The translations under genes were made by a program, and so were the position numbers. Shown here piece after piece: positions 21,749-33,581 of a stretch of 64,000 bases of DNA; position 1 is the first letter of the stretch, and each line of letters opens with the position of its first letter. The notes below the pieces were generated by a model. It was not told the origin of the DNA. It did not search any database and saw nothing but the letters and a program-made list of their open reading frames with translations. Source of the DNA: Metarhizium brunneum (lineage: Eukaryota; Ascomycota; Sordariomycetes; Hypocreales; Clavicipitaceae); NCBI RefSeq assembly GCF_013426205.1, contig NC_089423.1:6138001-6202000 (forward strand). Direction: 5' to 3'.

Positions 21749-22271
21749 GAATGGTGGCACAGGGCCGACACGCCGAGTCGTATGGTATTGGTTCCTCAGC
21801 TGGAGCGAGGGTTGGGGCAACAACTCGAGATTCAAGTCTCGAGTGCGCTACAACACAACCCACACAAGAAAGCATGGAGACAAAATAAGATTCGGTGGTA
21901 GTTTCTACTTTGAGATGGCGTTTCATTCACACATCTAAACCACGTTGGCTACGACTTGGGTTGACTTATCATCAGGCGCGTTAAAAGACAACCATATAAT
22001 GAAAGCTGCAGGATCATGTCCCCAGCTGCCTTGTAGGACAATAGTCTAAATACGAAAATACACATGCACCACAAATGAATGCTGTCAATCCGTCTGCTTC
22101 GCGTATCCTTTTCTCGAAAGCTGCAGGATCATGTCCCCAGCTGCCTTGTAGGACAATAGTCTAAATACGAAAATACACATGCACCACAAATGAATGCTGT
22201 CAATCCGTCTGCTTCGCGTATCCTTTTCTCGAAAGTCGTAGTCACTCGTCCCGTGGTATTTCCATCAACTA
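21749..22271. other. Region between the hypothetical ORF and the mid-zinc-cluster regulator
   Basis: 523 bp between converging genes. Its main content is the exact 115-bp tandem duplication at 22001-22230. The rest shows nothing recognisable. Confidence 0.5.
22001..22235. repeat. Perfect 115-bp tandem duplication
   Basis: Copy 1 is 22001-22115, copy 2 is 22116-22230, followed by the first five bases of a third unit (GAAAG). I see no mismatch between the copies. It starts 42 bp past the stop codon of the regulator gene on the minus strand and so probably lies in its 3' UTR. Lack of divergence means either a very recent duplication or an assembly artefact. Exact copies also show that RIP has not acted on it; at this size RIP is not expected. 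Confidence 0.95.
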
Positions 22272-25200
22272 CTAATGTATATACTCCCGCTGGTACGTGG
22301 GGCGTGGTTGCCACCGCTCTTCAAACATCTGCGTTATCCAGTAACATGGATGGTCCCAGTCATAGTTGGTCTGGGAGCCCATATACGGTGTTGCTTGTTT
22401 ACCCATCGGACGCATCGGTGGTTTTTCCACTGCATGTCATCAGCCAAGTCTGCCTGAAGTACGCTGCGACATGGTGGTCCTTTACTCACTCATCCCGTTT
22501 TCCTGCCTGCATTTCGCCCATGCGGCAAGTTGCTTCTGCACACGTCTATCTGTCATAGTGTCCATGACCAAGTCGTACTGCTCCGATGTCAGCTCAGACA
22601 TGAAGTGGTTATGGCGCTCCCACGGATCGTCTGGTTTCGGCCAAGGATGGCAGTTGTAGTAGTGCCAGTGAACAAGGATATTGTTACATCCTTCTTGAAG
22701 CTCTTCCACAAAATTGGGTATAGAGTATCGATACTGCATATAACGAAAAAGAGGTCAGTAGGCGCTACAAGGCGAGATGCCAAGCCGATCAGATAAGGGG
22801 TTGCGTACTCTCCCACCAAAGTTATTCCTGGCATGACGATACCTATCCGCGCTCAGCTTACTTGCATCGTGTAGCAAAATGAAGACTGTGAGGTATATCG
22901 GCCACCAAAGAACCGACTGATTGCGAAAGATGAATGCTTCAAGGTCGCGGAGGACTTTTTGGCCATATCTTTGGAGAAGTTTGCGGTGATTGATGCTGTC
23001 GAATTGGGCGAGAATCATTCGAGGAACGGAAACTTTGCCGAAGAGAGGGTATGTTTCATCCTTGAGTTCAGGCTTCATGTTAAGAGTTTCTTTGCCGCAT
23101 ATGTAGGCTGAGCCAGCGGTATGTTCTGCATGGTCACCGTTGTTAGCTTTCTCGTCAAAAAAGAAGGAAGCATTTTTCCGTTGGTGAACCCACGGTTTGC
23201 GTGCCAAAATATAAAGAGGTTCCCTAGAAGCCTCTTCTGAGGGTTGGCTATCTTCCCAGATGGAATCATTACCTCATCCTTTTCCTAGAGGTCAGTGACT
23301 ACCAATCAGGCGCAGGTAAATACACTCACCTCCAAGCTCAAGTAGTACTGCACGGCCGCAATGTATGTCCTACTAATGACATCCTGCCCTGCGAGCGTGT
23401 TTTGTAGCATTTTATGCGGTGTATAGTTTTTGACTATAGTCGCAATGGCATTGTCAACAACATATTTCTCGAAGTACGTTGCCGTAGCCCAGATGTCGAC
23501 GAGACAAAACGGTTCCAGGTCCTTCTTCTTTCTTATTTCGTCTCCTCGCTCGCCCTCTCTCACGGTCCAAAAGCGGGCAACAACATCCGATGCAGCGGCC
23601 CGGAAGCGGACTACCTTGATCTCAATAGGTGTATCGCAGATACCCAATGTTATCTGTATCGATCGAATGTCCGTGTTGACCCGATCGCCAACGTCTTTCA
23701 TTTCTGTACCCTTCCATCGTTGTGTGAGATTAAGACCGCCTTGGCGGAAAAGCACCACGTCTGTCAACTTGCCACGAAAGCAAGAGACATGGTGGAGGGT
23801 CTTTTTGGAGACTTTCGAGAAGCTTTGGCATGGGAGGCAGGAGCCTTCGACCTCATCTTGATCTGCGTCACACTAACTTATTTATTAGCCAATCGCTGCA
23901 TGTGGGGTTAAGAAATAACGAGTCGTAAGGCGCGTGTTGTGTATCTGCTTACCCGAATCTTCTGAACTCTACACCTCAGGCATGCTTTCCTCTTTCGGGT
24001 CTCGGCAGTCTCTTTACGCTTCTGCAAATTAAATGGGCCACGCTTCTTGACCAAGTGCATGGCGTTCTTTCCGCTAGCCGAGCTCGGACGGCTGCTGTCA
24101 GATGCTGCCTCAACATCATCTTGGCGGTGACTTGTTGTCAGCAGTTGTCCAGTCTCCGGGTTGGAACTTTGTGGTACGAGTTGCGCTGGTCGCATCGCTA
24201 GCACTGCTGGCACCACTGGTTGTGAGGACAAGAGGTCGCTGCCCAGCTCTGGCTCTGTGGAAGGTAACTCCAAGTCGTCTAGCAGGGATTTTGTGACTAT
24301 CGGCAGAAGCGGTGCAGAACTGACATTTTGTGCTCCCTGTTCTGGAGCAAAATGCTTGTAGGTGTCATGGTTGTAGGGCTGCGGGAGATGTATCTCGCCT
24401 CCACCCATTTCAGCGAAGGCCTGCTCGCTCGTCAGTGTGACTGCGGTTTGACCACTGGATACGCAGACGTGCAACGTGTCGCTATTCTGCACTGGCGAAT
24501 TATCAGGCGTGGAAGTGGTAGTTGCACTGAATTCGGGGACAAACGGATAGGGGTTGTACGCTGCCGAGAAGGAAATTTGTTGAGCCTCGACGGCTGAGCC
24601 AAATATCGATGGCTGAAAGGAAGATACGTTGTGGGGAGAAAAGTTTTGTAGATTGCTGGAACCGACGATTCCGGGATAAAGCTGTATATTTGTATGCTCC
24701 GTGGTACTGACTGGACTACCTTGTACTATTAGACCTTGACATTGCCCTCGACTCTCATCGGCGAAGACTGGCCAGGGTGATACCAGAGTGCCTTGATGTG
24801 ACGGCCTTTGGTGATCCACGGCATTCTTTTCACCAAAGTCTGGGCCTAGCCCATAACAGTAGTTATTATTATACACCTGAGTATCCCCTTGGGAGTGAAG
24901 TAGTCCCGTAGTCGGGATTGAGCTCCCGCATAACGGTGCTTGAGTATACGCGATTGGCATTGCGCAGGATAGGGTACCGGCGCCCGGAGATGCAAGGCTC
25001 GGTTGGACTTGCTCAACCAACAGGGTAGATCCATGGCGACGGCGAACGGCGGTCTCACGATATCCATGGTGAGATTGTAAGCTGGCTGCGTACGACGATA
25101 CAAGTGCTATTGAGCTGGGCCGAGGTGTTTCGGTTGTATCCGTGCTGGGGCTGACATGCCAAGCAAAACCGGGTGAGTCTGTTACTTGCGTCTGGTCACG

Positions 25201-25904
25201 GACTCTGCGTTCACCCGGAAACTGGTCACTATTCCGTCGTGAAGCCCGATTTGCTGCAGGTGGTTCATCTCTGGTGGTTCGTTTGCGCTTCGATCCTTGC
25301 TTGGTCTATTGAGAAGATGGGTCAGCAGGCTTGAAAGGGTGATATCATTGATGTGTTGTGTTGTGTTCGAATGTAGTTGACAGGCCAAAAAGGTCCGGTT
25401 GAAGAAATAACCCCCGTCAAAACTCATGTGAGATAATCTAGAGTTTGGCCCCGGGGTACACTAACTATGGAGACCCTCCTCTCGTTCTGCTAGAGGCATG
25501 TACTAGTGAATTATCACGGTTTAAGGCTCCTCATTGGAAAATCAGAAAGGTCGTTGATCCCACACGGCTACCAGAAGGTTTGCGCCCAGAACACAGCCTG
25601 GCAGTTGCGTGTAAGAAGAGCAAGGATTTAACGGGCAATAACAAGTACTCGGTACCATACTCCGTATGTACAATACAATAAAATATGGAGTAACTTATCA
25701 TAATGATTGGGGGGGGTGAATCAATGGAGGCTTGCAGGCAGTTTGTTTGCCAGACATGACAAGAGAGAAGATATGGGGCATTACTAGGTCGTCCGGGCCG
25801 CGCAGTGACGGTGAGCAACTCAAATGGAAACACACAATAGGACGAGAATAAAAAAACATGTCACTTACCATCGGTCCAGATCGAATACTGATTGTGGGAT
25901 CCAT
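22272..25904 (-). CDS. Fungal C6-type transcription factor with internal zinc cluster
   Basis: Six exons are proposed on the minus strand: 25904-25869, 25305-23953, 23872-23326, 23272-22809, 22733-22490, 22429-22272 (933 aa). The zinc cluster is mid-protein: C454-x2-C457-x6-C464-x10-C475-x2-C478-x15-C494 in KACLRCRVQKIR|CDADQDE, split by intron 2. The last spacing is longer than in classic Gal4-type clusters. The long N-terminus (1-440) is Ser/Pro/Gln-rich, with basic spots (SKRKRTTRDE, HLVKKRGPFNLQKRKETAETRKRK). The C-terminal part has blocks shared by a large fungal regulator family: RYGQKVLRDLEAFIF, LLHDASKLSADRYRHAR, LQEGCNNILVHWHYY and TNYDWDHPCYWITQMFEERW. Least certain are the 12-codon first exon with a 563-bp intron and the junction 23326/23272 (gtgtat donor, gag acceptor). 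Its targets are unknown; the nearest candidate is the dioxygenase gene. Confidence 0.75.
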
Positions 25905-27006
25905 GACGGCGCTCTATGTATTGTATTCTACACACGGTCGTGACGAGGGAGAAGGGTCCCACGCAGGTGTGTAGCACAGGTGACCAATACTCCGTCTCCT
26001 TGCGCCGAAGGGGAAAAAAAAAAGGGATATACGGAGTATATTCAAGCAGTAACCGGCCTTGTCGGACAGACAATACCAGAGAGAGAGAATACAGCATGGA
26101 GCACGGAACAGAAAGGGGCTAAAATGGCGAGGATGGGAGAGCAGCACCCAGGATGGCTCTGGTCCCTGGAGCACGAGGCGGGGCACGCGATTAGCCAGGC
26201 GTCCGATGATATGTGAGGTGATACGGCAGCACCAGGCATGCAAACGCCAGCGCGCGAGAGATTAAAGCGGTGGGCGCCTCAAAGTGTCCAAACGACTGCG
26301 TATGCGGTGGTGGTTGGGGGTTGTGGTTCTCACCGAGAATCACAGCATAGTCAGTCGTGAGTTTCCCCGCTTTGGGGTCATGGTTGTGTTTTCTTTTGTG
26401 ACGAACCTGTCAACCCTTGTCGAAACGCGAGACCCTGCAATCCGACGACTTGCACCCGCTAAGGCGAGATCTGAGCAAGGTCCAGGGACTGGTCTTTGAC
26501 AGCTGCAACACGTGTGGATTGTACGGAGTATGGAGTACCAGACAGCACTAGGACATGCGGACTCTATTATGCTCCATCCTCGGTCTTGCGGTGATTGTGT
26601 TGGGCGCTAGGCGTTGGGCGTTATGATGGAAAGGGAAAGTGCCCATCCACGAAATCCGCCACCTAGTTCGGCAAGAGCCATGAAATCGTGAAATCCTGCC
26701 TGGTACCCACACATGTGCCATAAGTACTCCGTACGATACCATGGCACGGCGCACTCGGACCTCCGTACTCCATACTCGAGTTATCTTCGCAGACCAACGG
26801 GTACTTGAGTGACTGTCACTGTATCAGGGGTTTTTTCTTCTTTTACTTGGTACGGATACCTTGACTGTGCAAAGCCGTGGTGTGTGCTTGCTTGTTGGCT
26901 GCCCGAGTGCTGACGTAATCAAGCACCGAAGTTCTACCGGAAGGTGGGGTCATTCCTCCAGGTCCCTGATTTCCCGTCAACAGCCAACGCCGCCGACATT
27001 ACACAT

Positions 27007-27024
27007 GTACGGAGTACTCCGTAC
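27007..27024. repeat. 18-bp perfect palindrome GTACGGAGTACTCCGTAC
   Basis: Two head-to-head copies of the dispersed 9-mer (TACGGAGTA then TACTCCGTA) sharing two bases. It lies in the gene-free interval between regulator and dioxygenase. Confidence 0.9.
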
Positions 27025-27347
27025 GCATTTGCCCGTCATGCAGCCTCAGGCCCCTGGTTCCCTCTCTTTATCCAGTCTTGAGCGTGGCCTTCTCGACCAC
27101 AAAATAGCCCTACAACGGGGGCCACGGGCACATTCCGGATGCTCTGCTTCGGACCAGGCCGAGACAGGTCTGTGAATAATTGGCTCTTCTGTTCAACCCC
27201 TTGTCCGTGTCACGTTGATACTCCTGCGCGGATGGAGCCAGATTCCCTGTGCGGCCCATTCGGTTGCGGCCCTACCCCTACTCGTACACCGGTTGAAATT
27301 CAAAGGCCTGCCCATGCATCGAACCCTGCTCTGTCAGCCAATGGCTG

Positions 27348-27363
27348 TACTCCGTACGGAGTA
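27348..27363. repeat. 16-bp perfect palindrome TACTCCGTACGGAGTA
   Basis: Two overlapping inverted copies of the 9-mer. The same 16 bp recurs at 33967-33982, and in both places it is followed by GTA plus AT-rich sequence (gtaatat versus gtattac). Confidence 0.9.
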
Positions 27364-28708
27364 GTAATATTCTAGCTGCCTCGTGCTCACCATCATCACG
27401 CAGCTTGCCTGCCGCCAAGAACCCCAGCTACCTCGTAGAGGTGACGATATGCTTTCTGCTCTGCGGTTCCAAACAAAGAACGGAAACGTTGATCGACATG
27501 TTTGGGTCAGCATATTTTTGCTTGTTCGCAGGCAGGTCGATGGCTCTTTTTATAGTCGACAGCAACCGGCAACCAGTTGTTTTGAATTTCAATAATAGGT
27601 GTCACCACCGTCGAGTAGCCGTCCGCCGCATAAGGGAACTTGCCTAAGGAGTGCTCATTGCTTATCAGTGCTGGAAAGATGAGGGGCAAAGTGGACTTGG
27701 ACGGCGGGCCGTTTGTCATCACTGATTTCTTGTATGTATCGATATGCTTGTTGTTTAATGGGCCATGCTTCTCGCACAGGCACGCTCGAAGCCGTTGCAT
27801 GCATATTTGAAAGTCTTTAGCTGATATTCTAGCTTCCCAGTCACATTTTGGGTCCTCGCCCAAGCCAAGAGGAGTGGCCAGACTTGGGCCCTGTATCGAA
27901 AGCACCAGGATATCGGACCCTTCTGCAGGGTGTGTGGCGCTTTTTCGATGCCATGATGTTATATATGGCAGTCGCAGAACCTTGTTCGAAACCTGAAACT
28001 TTTTAATACGCTACCACTTTTAAGCTACTGATAAACCTAAAGCGGAAGGGAACCCTATTCTGGTAGTTTGTGAGTGATTAATCCGACGCTTTTATTTCCC
28101 CCTTGGTGCCTCACGACTCACGAGTCATAAGTATTCAATAGTAGCAAGCTCGGCTACCGAGTCGTTAAATCGCAAGAGCCCTAGTAGATGCTGGCCCCCG
28201 ATCTCGCCGGAATGTCTAGTGCCATATGGCAGGCTACGGTGTTCTCATACCAATGAAACGGATTTGTCCTTGGAAGACGCCGGGCCCATTGGTGTCCTGT
28301 AAGGCATTGCGTCCGGTGTGCAGTTGCATCGGGCCCGTGATTCAGTCGTTTTCTTTAACAGGACCTTGCAGAAGAAGAGTAATCAGAACCAGGGGTCACT
28401 TATGACTCCAACATGATGTATTCACGGGACAATGCAGAGGACGAATACTCCGTACTGCTCCTGGCGTTCATAACTGTTTATATCTTGGAATCTGGCTGTG
28501 TGAATGTTCTCAAGTGGAATCGAACATGGAATGAGTTATTCAGGGATCAACGCCGAGTACATTATGGGTCAACAACCCACACTTGCTGAGAAGTTTCGAT
28601 GGCTCGCTTCTTTTGGTACCTTTGAGTGTCTTTAACAAATCCAAACTGTAGTCTTCATACTTTGATTTTGCTATTGAGCATACCTCGTACTCCGTATGCA
28701 AGTAAAAC

Positions 28709-30199
28709 ATGGCCCTCGGCACTTTCACCAAGTCTGTTACACAACCAATCAACGCCGGGGATCCAACTGAAAATAGCACCGGCAGATCGAAAGAAACACG
28801 CGTTTCCACAAGGTCATTGGGTGGAAATTCTGCGGTCCGCATTCCAACGACGTTGTCTGGGCAACTCATTTGGTCAGGACAAGACTATCATCACAACAAC
28901 AGCTTGTACGCTCTCTGCCTAACCAGTGAGGATATTGCCGAGGTTGAACAGGCTCTGGAGGCGTTTAAAGGTGAGACGTAAGAGCACGCATCTGTCAATA
29001 CGGCCGTGAGACTAACCAATAAAAAAAATAGCTCTCTGTCTCGATGGGGATGAAGTGTCCAAGGCAAACTTTCCGTTACCCAATCTCACGGAAAGGCTCG
29101 AAAAATGTTCCAAAATCCTTCATGACGGGCTCGGGTTCTTCGTTATCAAAGGGATAGACATGTCTCACTACACAGTGGAGGACAGTATCGTCATATATCT
29201 CGGCATTGCGAGCTACATTGCGGACCAGCGAGGCATTCAAGACCGAGAGGGCAATGTTCTCAGTATGACAATGCGAGTGATATTACATCAAGAAAGGTAC
29301 TGTAGTAACTCTATACTCTGCTAGGACATATCACGAGCTCCAAAATGTGGGACGTACCCTTGGAGAAGAGGCACGGCATTCATTCCAATGCGGCTTTGGT
29401 AGGTTGAGTCTCAAGATGTCAACCCGCCTCTCTCAGCATCGTACTGACAAGCTGCCCTGAAGCCGTTCCACAACGATATGGGATGCGATATTCTCGCACT
29501 CCAAGTGCGTCACTGCGCCCACAGCAGGGGCTCTACCTTTGTCAGTTCAGCGGCGAGCATCTTCAACCAGCTGATCACCGTGGAACCCGCCGTTGTGCGG
29601 ACGCTGTTCGAGCCAAACTGGCCGGTCCAATGGTAGGCACCAACTCCTGCTCTCGTCCGAACACATGTACATGACAGAAGCTAAGGCCGCTCAGTTCTGG
29701 GCGTCATGCTCAACACTACTTGGCACCAGTCATGAAATGGCACCATGACCGGTTGATGACCAGCATGGACCCCAATAGATTTGGTCCCCATCCGGCATCC
29801 AGTGGATCATCCATCCCTGTACTGACCCAGGACCAGAGATATGCCCTCCAGAAACTGGAAGAAGCTGCCCGGTCCACGGAGCTGGAGCTTGATCTCGAGC
29901 GTGGCGATCTTTTGTTCCTGAACAACTGGGCTCTCCTCCACCGCCGGGAAGCGTACGACGACGACGAAACGACTTGCCGCCATTTGATCCGGCTCTGGCT
30001 ACGAAGTACGCGGCATGGATGGCACGTTCCTCCAGAAATGTTACTTCCTTGGCAGACGGCATACAATGATAAAATTCAAACTCGGATTTACGCCCTGCAT
30101 CCCTCGCCGACCTACTCAACTCCCAAGTACTCGGTGGGATCTGCTGCATTTCTCATTTATGATGACGAGCAGGAAGTTGATGAGAGTCTCATTCGCTAA
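28709..30199 (+). CDS. TauD/TfdA-family Fe(II)/2-oxoglutarate-dependent dioxygenase
   Basis: Five exons: 28709-28970, 29032-29262, 29325-29398, 29463-29632, 29695-30199, encoding 413 aa. All four introns are 61-64 bp; donors are gtgaga, gtatga, gtaggt and gtaggc. Joined exons give continuous family sequence (GNVLRHITSSKMWDVPLEKRH, then HSNAALPFHNDMGCDILALQ, then WPVQCSGRHAQHYLAPVMKW). The facial triad is H192-x-D194 (PFHNDMG) and H328 (LLHRREA); R341 or R345 (CRHLIRLWLR) would bind 2-oxoglutarate. Such enzymes hydroxylate or desaturate small molecules, and fungal ones are often found in secondary-metabolite or catabolic contexts; the substrate is unknown. There is no signal peptide. A TACTCCGTA copy lies just upstream of the ATG. 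Confidence 0.85.
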
Positions 30200-32723
30200 A
30201 TCGGACGTTTCCCCATGTTGTCGAGTTTGTCATGTCGGCGTCGTCACAGGCTCGTAGGATGCGTTTGGTCACTTTGGCCCTCCCCCTGAAATACTTGCAC
30301 AAATCGGGCATTCCACCAATTGGCCCCCTATAGACTACTAGAATCAGCCTGATGTCTTTACACATGAGGCTAATACGTTTTCCATGTCAAAATTCGGCAA
30401 TGAGTGGCGGTTCGTGGTCGCGGAGTGTAGGAGCGCTCTTCAGCGAGCTCATCTTTCGATTACTAGAGAAAATAGAAGTCATTGTTTCACGCCGAATCCC
30501 TTGAGTCAGCCTTTACTTTGTCAATTTTCGTACATCAACACCAGGCGGGCTAGTTGTAGGCCGACAGCTTGTGAATACCTCGGGTATGTACTCCGTACTC
30601 GAGTTGTGATGGCCGCAGCACTGCCCTTGGCCCCTATTTGATGCTGGAATGCAGTTCACGCGATGCGAAGCAAGTTGTCATATTTTTTGATGGGTCAGAC
30701 TGGTGGTTCAAATGATATAAACAGGGTCGATGCGACAGAGAAGCAAGCTCACATGGGATGGGCCGTCTCGCTGCGAGAAAGGTACATGGCTCCCGAGTTG
30801 CGCAGTGAGTGCGCGGGAATCGCACCCTCCACTGCTCTGTTGCGAACCTGTGTTGGATTACTACCGAGGTCAGACGGGAATCCATCATTCATTGGCCACT
30901 CACTTATGCTTTCCAATACCCAACCTCCATCGCGACGGTGGGCGGAATCCTCAGACTTGATACGGAGTACACCATCTATGAAAAGGGGGCTCTGCCGCGT
31001 ATTGTTCTTGTACGGAGTACAGTACGGAGTACCTAAAATCCCATACAAAAACTCTCGCAGATATTCCGGAATGGGACAATCCGAATTTTGTTTCTTTGCA
31101 GAGATGAATGTCATCTGTCTGTCAAGGAAGGATATATCACATTCAGAGAATCAGCCTGGCGTGCACGTCCCGCAGCAGCGAGGGTAGCATTTCAGCTGTT
31201 TCAGCATGTCTGTCGCCCTCTGAATTTGTTTCCTTGCAGCAATTGTGACAATGATTTCTCATCTTTTTGATGACGGCGTTTTCGTCAGATGTGAGTTCCA
31301 TGGGGGGGTGGCCGTCTTTCTACGGCTTGGCCTTTACGTGACACAAGAGGACCAGCCCCTTTTTTTCAAGTCACGAATTACAGGCGCGTAGAGCAAGAGA
31401 AGGATACACAAGGTGGAGATTGTAAGCAGCATTTGTCCTTGTTGCTAATTTTTGAGACCTATCACAGTCTTCTACATGCACTCTGCGGTGAGATTAGCAG
31501 TCCAAATGTCACGGCACAAGTTGAGCATCAGAAATCACTGAACCGAGACTTTCAAAATATAAATTCAACGACGAGAATGTAGTGCATACAAGCATCACAT
31601 CACTCCCTTGCATTTTCTTCATGCACCAAACGGGCAATGGAGCTGCGTTGAGCATGGTTCCTATCAGGTTATCGAATTGCCCCTGGATTCATTGTCAGTT
31701 AGAGACATGCAGGTCGGTCTTGCGTAGTATTTACTCCGTATACGGCATGTGCAATATTTAGACCTTGTACATACAATTGACCTGTTCAGACACATTTGGG
31801 CTTGAGAGTGCTGAATGTGGTATCTTGGTACCGTACTCCGTGTACCAATGAACTCGTAAAAATTTGCGCATTGCTCTTATTCTTACGGGTGTGTCAAGGG
31901 TGGAGAGAAGCCTTTCTTCTTTTTCTTTTATTCTTCCTCCTTTTTGTAAACATGATTTGTGAACCGCGTTGTGCACCCACCAAAGGAGAGGAGAAGAGGG
32001 GGGAGTGAATAGACATCAATTGTCTGCCTCGATCATCACTCAGGTAAGTTGTTTCTTTGCAGTTGCGGGTATATATGAAAAAACTGTATAGAAGTCATTA
32101 ACTTGAACTTGACCAGCGGTATAGTCGCTTGCTATATTCCTGAGCCTGTTTCACACCACCCACGCCGTCTCTATTCCCGTGTAAGAGGACCTACCCTATA
32201 CGAGTCTTGGGCCTCCAGTTCGACAACGAAAGGGACATGTGAACTAATGCATCCATGATTCCATGTTCCATCCTACTGGCTCTCGGGAGAAATGGCCAAC
32301 AGAATCCCTCATTGACTACAGTTTTTACTCAAGACCGAAACATCCTGTCACTGCATGCTTTCTATTCTCAGGTTTTGAGGAGGGCTTCTCGAGGAGAAGG
32401 TGAAGGACCCATCAGGCCTAGCTGCGATTGATGGAGGAACAACTAAACCAGCAAGAGCGACCTACTGATAAAGCTTCCTTCCTGTGAGATGACTTCAAAT
32501 TCCCGCCTCCCCGCTGCTTTCTTTCCCCCGCAATTGCGAGGCAGGCAGCCTAATGGGACGGGGCAATCACTCAACCAACATAAAAGGGTCAACCGGTACC
32601 ATGGCCCACGGAGAACACCAGGCTGCATTATTTATTATTGGTACTTAAGTAGGTCTGGCCCGTCTGCTAACAGGAGACGCAGAAGTTCTCTTTCCCAGAA
32701 GTACGGAGTACTCGAGAGTCGAA
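30200..32723. other. Gene-free interval downstream of the dioxygenase
   Basis: About 2.5 kb without a credible gene. Six exact TACTCCGTA/TACGGAGTA copies start at 30589, 30961, 31011, 31023, 31732 and 32702. A 174-codon plus-strand frame at 30663-31187 runs through three of them and is not protein-like. Confidence 0.55.
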
Positions 32724-33581
32724 ATGGCGGCTGAAGGACCAGACGTCCCTGGGCGAACAGCAAGCAAATCAGTTGCTGAGGTGAGGTATCATGCTGAAGT
32801 TTCTACACGTCTTTTAGGTGTCTTTGCTGCGAGCGCCCCCTGGTCTCATGGGGCGAGACTCTTCCAGTCAACCGTTGACAGCTTCAGCAAACTAGTCTCG
32901 GCTGGTGGTTCAGAGCAGACCGAAATCATCGCTTGCTTAACCCATTATTGTTCCTCAGCCCTGCAGAAGTCGCCTTTTTGGACCGACCGCCAAGAGGCTG
33001 CGGGGAGAGTGGAGGTGGGCTGGTTCTTACTCCAGCTCTGGCGTTTCTGGGATCATGATGTCTCTCCGCATTTTGAGGGAGGTGGCGGACACCATGGCTG
33101 CAACCAAGTAACCGGCCTGTCTCGTATATTGCCCTGTTATCGGCGACGGCGGAAACGACACTGGGCCATGAAAAAGCACGATGGATGCTCTAAAATTGGG
33201 GGTTGCCATGCCCGTTATTCTGAAAATAGACTGGGGAAACAGAGAACTGCTGCTGACAGACTAACAGGAGTCTGGTGTTCCTACGGCGCACAGCAGCAAT
33301 GTTTAATGAAGAGGACGCAGGGGAAAGCCGCAACCACAAATGCATTAACGAACGCCAACTCGCTTATTAGAGCGCCATGCTACGTAGCAGCATTTTGTTC
33401 CTTTCCTCTTCCCACCAACCAACATACGACAAACAAGAAGCCATTGCGGGGCATGAGCATGACGAAGGACAAGGCTTGCGAAATGAGTGTCAGGCAAAGC
33501 AACTTTAGTACCGACCTTGCTTGGTACCGAGCCAAAGTCGACGATTGCAAGCATGGCCTTCTGGAGCGCCGTAGACTCTAA
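32724..33581 (+). CDS. Doubtful ORF, 285 aa
   Basis: An ATG in a good context (gaaATGG) opens a long uninterrupted frame. I recognise no domain, signal peptide or membrane segment. It has a Gly/His run (HFEGGGGHHGCNQ) and a basic run (CYRRRRKRHWAMKKHDG). Composition looks more like translated non-coding DNA than a folded protein, and a TACGGAGTA copy lies 14 bp before the ATG. It could be a lineage-specific gene; transcription evidence would decide. Confidence 0.22.
   Translation: MAAEGPDVPGRTASKSVAEVRYHAEVSTRLLGVFAASAPWSHGARLFQSTVDSFSKLVSAGGSEQTEIIACLTHYCSSALQKSPFWTDRQEAAGRVEVGWFLLQLWRFWDHDVSPHFEGGGGHHGCNQVTGLSRILPCYRRRRKRHWAMKKHDGCSKIGGCHARYSENRLGKQRTAADRLTGVWCSYGAQQQCLMKRTQGKAATTNALTNANSLIRAPCYVAAFCSFPLPTNQHTTNKKPLRGMSMTKDKACEMSVRQSNFSTDLAWYRAKVDDCKHGLLERRRL

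Larger units (their letters stand above)
25905..28708. other. Gene-free interval rich in TACTCCGTA/TACGGAGTA motifs
   Basis: About 2.8 kb separating the divergent regulator and dioxygenase genes. There is no credible gene; a 132-codon minus frame at 27507-27905 has no recognisable family. Exact 9-mer copies start at 26030, 26523, 26725, 27008, 27015, 27348, 27355, 28446 and 28688. Two form long palindromes (27007-27024 and 27348-27363). The last lies about 20 bp upstream of the dioxygenase ATG. Confidence 0.6.

Noticed and set aside
27507..27905. 132-codon minus-strand open frame with somewhat protein-like composition
   Set aside because: Too short, no recognisable family and no convincing start or flanking exons; it could be a decayed gene but I cannot support that.
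30663..31187. 174-codon plus-strand open frame
   Set aside because: Runs through three copies of the dispersed 9-mer and is not protein-like.
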